In this document: positions 6,633 to 10,540 of the stretch, piece after piece | Layout of the letters: the number at the start of each line of letters is the position of its first letter | Position numbering within the stretch: the stretch's first letter is position 1 | Source: CAYVQU01 sp964453155 | GTDB taxonomy: Bacteria > Chloroflexota > Anaerolineae > Anaerolineales > UBA11858 | Direction of reading: 5' to 3' | Length of the DNA stretch: 10,540 nt | Assembly (NCBI GenBank): GCA_964453155.1 | Contig: CAYVQU010000176.1 | Location: 1-10,540, forward strand | Notes under the pieces: model-generated | What the model saw: only the letters and a program-made list of their open reading frames with translations | Databases searched by the model: none | What the model was told of the DNA's origin: nothing | Translations under genes and position numbers: made by a program

Positions 6633-7553
6633 ATGAAAAAAGTATTGTCGATCAGTGTTGGATCGGCATCCCGTGATCACACCACCCGGCACACATTCTT
6701 GGGCCAGGAGGTTGAGCTCTCCCGCCAGGGCACAACCGGCGATCTGGACAAAGCCATTGAGTTGTATCGTTTTTATGATGGTAAAGTCGATGCTTTTGGG
6801 GTGGGTGGACTTGAATTTTATTTAGAAGTCGCCGATAAGAAATATCCTTTTCGAGAGGTTCAACGCATTCGCGCGGCAGTAAATATTAGCAAAATTGGAG
6901 ATGGGAACGGGGTTAAGGGTATATTGGTTAAACGGGCCTTAACCGCCCTGGAAACCCATCTGAATGTGGATGGCAGGACTTTGCGGGGGATGAAGGGTTT
7001 GAAAACCAACGCGGTGGATCGCTACGTGATGGCGGCTGCGCTGACGGAATTTGGGGTGGATACCGTTTTTGGGGATTTGATGTTCTCTTTAGGATTGCCT
7101 ATCCCCATGAGAACCTTGAAAACAGTCCAATTGGTGGCCGCAACGTTGTTGCCGGTTATCACCAAGCTGCCTTTCAAGTGGTTTTATCCTCTCGGCTCTG
7201 CCCAGGATCAGCCGCCCCAGCCCAAATGGACCCAATATTATCAAGAAGCCGACATTTTAGCCGGTGATTTTGTCTCTATTCGGGCCCATATGCCGGCTGA
7301 TCTGAGTGGCAAAATTGTGATTACCAATACCACCACGGCAAAAAATGTGGAAGAATTGCGAGAGCGCAACCTGCACATATTGGTGACCACTACTCCCCGG
7401 TTTGAAGGCCGCAGTTTTGGTACCAATGTGATGGAAGCTACTTTGCTCGCCCTAATTGACAAACCCCAAACCGCGATTACCCCCTCTGATTACTTAGATT
7501 TGATCGAGCGGATCCCCTTAAAGCCAAATATTGAGGTATTAAACCCAATTTGA
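6633..7553 (+). CDS. Conserved protein of the family often labelled quinate 5-dehydrogenase
   Basis: This 306-residue soluble protein has strongly conserved-looking blocks: an N-terminal K-V-L-S-I-S-V-G-S (3-11), V-D-A-F-G-V-G-G-L (52-60), G-D-L-M-F-S-L-G-L-P-I-P-M-R (147-160), I-V-I-T-N-T-T-T (228-235) and T-T-T-P-R-F-E-G-R-S-F-G-T-N-V-M-E-A (252-269). From memory these match proteins of clostridia and chloroflexi annotated quinate 5-dehydrogenase. I see no GxGxxG/A Rossmann nucleotide site as in AroE/YdiB, so that label is doubtful and the activity should be taken as unknown. GAGG at 6622-6625 lies 7 nt from the ATG and fixes the start. The gene is alone on its strand, divergent from PAC2, and ends at a palindromic terminator. 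Confidence is high that it is a gene, moderate for the family name and low for the function. Confidence 0.7.
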   Translation: MKKVLSISVGSASRDHTTRHTFLGQEVELSRQGTTGDLDKAIELYRFYDGKVDAFGVGGLEFYLEVADKKYPFREVQRIRAAVNISKIGDGNGVKGILVKRALTALETHLNVDGRTLRGMKGLKTNAVDRYVMAAALTEFGVDTVFGDLMFSLGLPIPMRTLKTVQLVAATLLPVITKLPFKWFYPLGSAQDQPPQPKWTQYYQEADILAGDFVSIRAHMPADLSGKIVITNTTTAKNVEELRERNLHILVTTTPRFEGRSFGTNVMEATLLALIDKPQTAITPSDYLDLIERIPLKPNIEVLNPI

Positions 7554-7573
7554 AGCAGTCGTTAAAAAGATTA

Positions 7574-7606
7574 AGACCTTCCGGGTTTCCAAAACCTGGA
7601 AGGTCT
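7574..7606. terminator. Bidirectional palindromic terminator / dispersed repeat copy 1
   Basis: AGACCTTCC (7574-7582) pairs perfectly with GGAAGGTCT (7598-7606). The stem continues inward through a G-T wobble to about 15 bp around a CCA loop. It sits between two convergent stop codons (7553 plus, 7613 minus). T-rich sequence follows on the plus side (7610-7620), and a run of five A's precedes it (T's on the minus strand), so it can terminate both transcripts. A near-identical palindrome occurs at 9124-9152. Confidence 0.7.
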
Positions 7607-7612
7607 GGGTCT

Positions 7613-8338
7613 TTAATTTTGCCGATTACGCCAATCATGGATCGCAAAGGGGGTAAACAGGATAATAAACATCCCCAGTGCAATCAACTCAACCATCAAA
7701 ATGTACCCGGGCCAGGGGCCTAGATAATCCAGCAAGGTCTTAACGTGGGGTTTGCGGAGCGTGTAGAGGTAATTGCTGCCAATCAACAGGTTGAGGGGCG
7801 AAATTACCAGCGCATAAATGTTAAGGCCGATAAGAACGCGTTTGATCGAAACCCAATAAGGACGAAACCCTTCGATTGTGGTCATATAAACCGCGGCAGT
7901 GATGATCCCGCCATGGGAAATAAAAAACTGAAACGCATAGTAATGGGGAAAACCAAACCGACCGGCATCTGGGGTGAGTAAGGGCTGGAGCGCACCGGCA
8001 ATCCCTAAGAAATAGCAGAACTCATAAACCCGATAATTTTTCGTAAGTAGCATAAAAACGCTCAGCCAGACCAGGAGTGAGCACAAATGTAAGGGGAGAT
8101 TCCACTCAACCGTCCAACGACCAGTCACAACATTCCAAGTTTGATAACCTAGCGTGTTCACTGCCATTAGGAGGGCTAATCCATACCGAAAAGGTCTCCG
8201 AAATTTGGGTTTAAACGTTTGCCGACCAAGTATCAGGTAGAAATTAAGCAGCGCGATAATCCCCAGCGCGATCAAATGCTTAGCATCGAACAATACGAAC
8301 GGATCGCCGGAATAATCTAATCCAAAATATTGGCCCAT
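7613..8338 (-). CDS. YwaF/TMEM164-like (TIGR02206) integral membrane protein, second of a tandem pair
   Basis: This 241-residue protein has about six to seven hydrophobic segments and the hallmarks of the TIGR02206/YwaF family: L-P-L-H-L-C (81-86), T-P-D-A-G (122-126), F-P-H-Y (130-133), S-H-G-G (141-144), G-S-N-Y (187-190) and R-K-P...L-L-D-Y-L-G-P-W-P (195-210). Human TMEM164, a related protein, has been described as an ether-phospholipid acyltransferase using a Cys and a His; C86 and H142 here are the natural equivalents, but that transfer of function is inference. It aligns without gaps to its upstream neighbour over 240 positions, with 117 identities by hand count, so the pair arose by tandem duplication. 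The 17-bp gap indicates one operon. The ribosome site is weak (AAAGATG). It ends just past the palindromic terminator. Confidence 0.85.
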   Translation of the reverse strand: MGQYFGLDYSGDPFVLFDAKHLIALGIIALLNFYLILGRQTFKPKFRRPFRYGLALLMAVNTLGYQTWNVVTGRWTVEWNLPLHLCSLLVWLSVFMLLTKNYRVYEFCYFLGIAGALQPLLTPDAGRFGFPHYYAFQFFISHGGIITAAVYMTTIEGFRPYWVSIKRVLIGLNIYALVISPLNLLIGSNYLYTLRKPHVKTLLDYLGPWPGYILMVELIALGMFIILFTPFAIHDWRNRQN

Positions 8339-8355
8339 TTATCATCTTTCAGTCT

Positions 8356-9096
8356 TCAGCCGTTGTAGGCTACTGTTGACTCATTCTGCCGATCTTTGAT
8401 CATCCACGGGACATACAGTAAGAAACATAGGAATAAAGCAATGGCCTCCAGCGCAAACAGGTAAACGGGCCAGGGACCGAGAAAATCCATCAGGCTGGCG
8501 GTTTCGGGTTTTCGCAACAGGAACATGTAATTGCTGCCTAATAACACATTGATAATCAGAACCGTAACGCCATAAATATTTAACCAAATGATCACCCGTT
8601 TAAATGAGGCCCAAGTAGGGCGGAACCCTTCGACCAGTGTCATAAAAAAGGCCGCTGTGACAATCGAGCCATGCGCACAAATGGTTTGGAATACACGGTA
8701 ATGGGGAAAGCCATAAATACCAGCTTCAGGAGTGAGCAGGGCTTGGGAGGCGCCGGCAATCCCTAAAAAATATGAGAACTCATAAATTTTGTAATTCTTC
8801 GTCAACAGCATGATGATGCTGGTCCACACCAAGACCGCACATAAGTGGAAAGGGAGGTGGGTTTGGATCGTCCACTCCCCGATCGCTATGTTCCAAACGT
8901 GCCAGGAACCTTCACTGAGGGCTAACATGATCACGATCCCATACCGAACGCGATCTTTTTGGGTTTGGTTCTCACTTTTTCGCAACCAGATGAAGGACAG
9001 GTTGATCAAAATGGTGACGATCAAGCAGCCCAAATGCCAACTGCCAAATAATTCAAATGGCGGCCCCGCCCATTCTTTAGCAAAATATTGACCCAT
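8356..9096 (-). CDS. YwaF/TMEM164-like (TIGR02206) integral membrane protein, first of a tandem pair
   Basis: This 246-residue multi-pass protein shares its plan with the gene downstream: L-P-F-H-L-C (81-86), T-P-E-A-G (122-126), F-P-H-Y (130-133), A-H-G-S (141-144), G-S-N-Y (187-190) and L-G-P-W-P (206-210). The putative catalytic C86 and H142 are at identical positions. The two copies differ most at residues 31-80 and in the last ten residues, while 81-130 and 141-170 are nearly invariant, which suggests both keep the same core activity. A strong ribosome site, GGAGGAGG (minus strand, 9106-9113), lies 9 nt before the ATG, much better than that of the second copy, so translation may be unequal. 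No regulator or lipid-synthesis gene is adjacent, and the substrate is unknown. Confidence 0.86.
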   Translation of the reverse strand: MGQYFAKEWAGPPFELFGSWHLGCLIVTILINLSFIWLRKSENQTQKDRVRYGIVIMLALSEGSWHVWNIAIGEWTIQTHLPFHLCAVLVWTSIIMLLTKNYKIYEFSYFLGIAGASQALLTPEAGIYGFPHYRVFQTICAHGSIVTAAFFMTLVEGFRPTWASFKRVIIWLNIYGVTVLIINVLLGSNYMFLLRKPETASLMDFLGPWPVYLFALEAIALFLCFLLYVPWMIKDRQNESTVAYNG

Positions 9097-9123
9097 GGAT
9101 TGGTACCTCCTCCGTAAACAGAA

Positions 9124-9152
9124 ACCTTCCAGGTTTTCAAAACCTGGAAGGT
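9124..9152. repeat. Palindromic repeat copy 2, upstream of the YwaF-like pair
   Basis: ACCTTCCAGGTTTT (9124-9137) and AAAACCTGGAAGGT (9139-9152) are perfect inverted repeats around one base, in practice a 3-nt loop. Over the 31 bases starting ACCTTCC it differs from the copy at 7577-7606 by only two substitutions, so both belong to one dispersed family. It lies about 10 nt upstream of the ribosome site of the 8356 gene. It could therefore terminate the lyase transcript or act as a 5' leader structure of the membrane-protein pair. Confidence 0.65.
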
Positions 9153-9174
9153 CTTATCTAAAATTATTCAACCC

Positions 9175-9199
9175 TGAAAGAGAACTAAAGCCTCTTTCA
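9175..9199 (-). terminator. Hairpin just after the lyase stop codon
   Basis: TGAAAGAG (9175-9182) and CTCTTTCA (9192-9199) form an 8-bp stem with a 9-nt loop, beginning one base after the minus-strand TAG at 9201-9203. The stem is A/T-rich and the following sequence has only scattered T's, so it is a weak terminator; the stronger palindrome at 9124-9152 may complete termination. Confidence 0.4.
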
Positions 9200-9200
9200 T

Positions 9201-10343
9201 CTAGCAACCTTTACATTTTATTAGGGCTTCCTCCAACATCGAGCGCGGACAGCCAAAATTCAAGCGAATAAAACCTTTGCCGCCCGCACCAAACCATTCA
9301 CCGTCATTCATGGCAACCTGAGCATTTTCCCGGAAATATTCATTGGGTTTACCATCCAATTCCATGTCATTGCAATCTAGCCAGGCCAAGTAGGTCCCTT
9401 GGGGTTTCGCCATTTTGATATCTGGAAGTTCATGTTTTACGAAATCATATAGAAAATCACGGTTGGCTTCTAGATAAACCATGAGTTCGTCCAGCCAGGG
9501 CCCGCCTTCCTGGTAGGCGGCCCGCGCCGCATATTGACCCAATAAATTTACCCCGCCTAACAATCCCTTACGGGCGCCATCAAACTGCTGGCGGAGTTTT
9601 TCATCGGTGATAACGGCTACTGACGCTTTCAACCCCGCGATGTTAAAAGTCTTGCTGGGGGCAATCAATGTGATAGTTTTGGCCGCGATTTCTGGTGATA
9701 GGGAAGCAATGGGGATATGTTTGTGGCCAGAGAAAACCAAATCGCTATGAATTTCATCTGAGCAGATGATGACGTCATTGCGCAGACAGATTTCAGCCAT
9801 TTTTTCCAGTTCATCCTGGCGGAAAACCCTTCCGGTGGGGTTCTGGGGGTTACACAGCATAAATATCCGCGAGCGGCCGGTCAGGCAGGCCTCGAATCCG
9901 TCATAATCAATGCTGTATTGACCATCGGCATCGCGGGTGAGTTCCATTTCTTGTTGGATCAAATTTACGTTGCTTTCAACGCCAAAAAAAGGACCGTATG
10001 TGGGGGTTTGAACAATGACGCCATCGCCGGGACGAGTGACGGCATGGGAGGCTAGATTGAAACCCGCGACTACCCCGGGGACGAAGATTAAATCTTCCAC
10101 TGTGACTTTCCAGTCATGTCGTTCTGCCAGCCAGGCAACAACCGATTCTTTCAATCCTTCGGGATGCATCGGATAGCCAAATACCCCATGTTCAACGCGG
10201 TCGTGTAAGGCATTAATGACTGCGGGTGGGGCCTGGAAATCCATATCAGCCACCCACATGGGGAGCACGTCATCGCCAAAAACTTTCCATTTGGCACTTT
10301 CGGTTGTACGGCGATTGGGGAGGGTATCGAAGTCAAATGTCAT
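9201..10343 (-). CDS. PatB/MalY-type PLP-dependent aminotransferase / cystathionine beta-lyase
   Basis: This 380-residue fold-type I PLP enzyme belongs to the C-S lyase branch of class I/II aminotransferases, which splits cystathionine or cysteine conjugates into thiol, pyruvate and ammonia. The start W-V-A-D-M-D-F (30-36) is typical of MalY/PatB. Other landmarks are F-G-Y-P (55-58), V-P-G-V-V-A-G (88-94), T-P-T-Y-G-P-F-F (113-120), C-N-P-Q-N-P-T-G-R (164-172), S-D-E-I-H-S-D (195-201), S-K-T-F-N-I-A-G-L-K (230-239) with the PLP lysine at K231, and R-L-N-F-G-C-P-R (360-367) with the carboxylate-binding arginine. All key residues are present and the length is normal for the family. The minus-strand AAGGA lies 7-8 nt before the ATG. 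It may act in methionine/cysteine metabolism or detoxification. Similar enzymes can also transaminate, so the exact reaction is open. Confidence 0.93.
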   Translation of the reverse strand: MTFDFDTLPNRRTTESAKWKVFGDDVLPMWVADMDFQAPPAVINALHDRVEHGVFGYPMHPEGLKESVVAWLAERHDWKVTVEDLIFVPGVVAGFNLASHAVTRPGDGVIVQTPTYGPFFGVESNVNLIQQEMELTRDADGQYSIDYDGFEACLTGRSRIFMLCNPQNPTGRVFRQDELEKMAEICLRNDVIICSDEIHSDLVFSGHKHIPIASLSPEIAAKTITLIAPSKTFNIAGLKASVAVITDEKLRQQFDGARKGLLGGVNLLGQYAARAAYQEGGPWLDELMVYLEANRDFLYDFVKHELPDIKMAKPQGTYLAWLDCNDMELDGKPNEYFRENAQVAMNDGEWFGAGGKGFIRLNFGCPRSMLEEALIKCKGC

Positions 10344-10380
10344 TGTAAATTCCTTTATGATGAGTGAGTGTTGAGAGTCT

Positions 10381-10540
10381 TTATAACGATCGCTTTTTCC
10401 GTTTTTGCTCCTGAAACTCGCTGTAATTTCCCGAATATTCTTTCACTATTTCATCTTCAATTTCCATGATTTTGCCAGCGACCCGGTCTAAGGAGGTGTG
10501 CAAAAATAAGATCCCATTTTTGAAATGGTCTGGAAGAATC
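10381..10540 (-). CDS. C-terminal end of a frame resembling an ABC-F ATPase (partial, possibly decayed)
   Basis: The last 52 residues of a minus-strand frame are visible before TAA at 10381-10383. The stretch L-D-R-V-A-G-K-I-M-E-I-E-D (17-29) followed by E-Y-S-G-N-Y-S-E-F-Q-E-Q-K (34-46) matches the region after the H-loop of an ABC-F nucleotide-binding domain (typically S-H-D-R-x-F-L-D-x-V, then E-Y-x-G-N-Y-S-x-Y). The expected S-H-D-R is not there: the frame reads L-F-L-H-T-S-L-D-R-V. The protein then ends in a short basic tail (R-K-K-R-S-L). It may be a diverged ABC-F protein or a frameshifted remnant. The rest lies outside the window, so the assignment is tentative. Confidence 0.45.
   Translation of the reverse strand, partial: ILPDHFKNGILFLHTSLDRVAGKIMEIEDEIVKEYSGNYSEFQEQKRKKRSL

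Overview
The window looks like ordinary chromosomal DNA of a free-living bacterium. Base composition is close to half G+C. The gene content (a two-FtsX-domain permease of almost 1000 residues, a bacterial PAC2-family protein, tandem YwaF/TMEM164-like membrane proteins, and a 306-residue protein of the family databases often label quinate 5-dehydrogenase) fits Chloroflexota, perhaps Anaerolineae. That assignment is an inference from gene families; no rRNA or marker gene is present to confirm it.

Layout. Positions 1-80 hold the start of a minus-strand response regulator. Positions 81-444 contain no gene but carry a very clean 167-bp MITE-like insertion (226-392) with 14-bp perfect terminal inverted repeats, a 10-bp target duplication and four internal hairpins. 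A plus-strand YkgJ-type cysteine-cluster gene (445-1209) converges, with only 12 bp between stops, on a minus-strand FtsX-domain permease (1222-4167). Upstream of the permease on the same strand are an M20 amidohydrolase (4246-5430) and a PAC2-family gene (5534-6475). A 157-bp divergent promoter region (6476-6632) separates PAC2 from the plus-strand quinate-dehydrogenase-like gene (6633-7553). This gene meets, across a palindromic bidirectional terminator, a minus-strand pair of duplicated YwaF/TMEM164-like genes (7613-8338 and 8356-9096). Upstream lie a second copy of the same palindrome, a PatB/MalY-type PLP lyase (9201-10343), and the 3' end of a minus-strand frame resembling the tail of an ABC-F ATPase half (10381-10540).

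How the genes relate. The M20 enzyme and the C-S lyase are both amino-acid or amide catabolic enzymes, but nothing ties them into one pathway. The permease has no ATPase gene beside it, so it must use one encoded elsewhere. The YwaF/TMEM164-like pair is the clearest two-gene unit, with a 17-bp gap and colinear paralogous proteins. No phage, CRISPR, toxin or defence module, rRNA or tRNA was seen. The most interesting points are the MITE, the duplicated putative membrane acyltransferase-like pair, the near-identical palindromes, and several small dyads or repeats at promoter positions.
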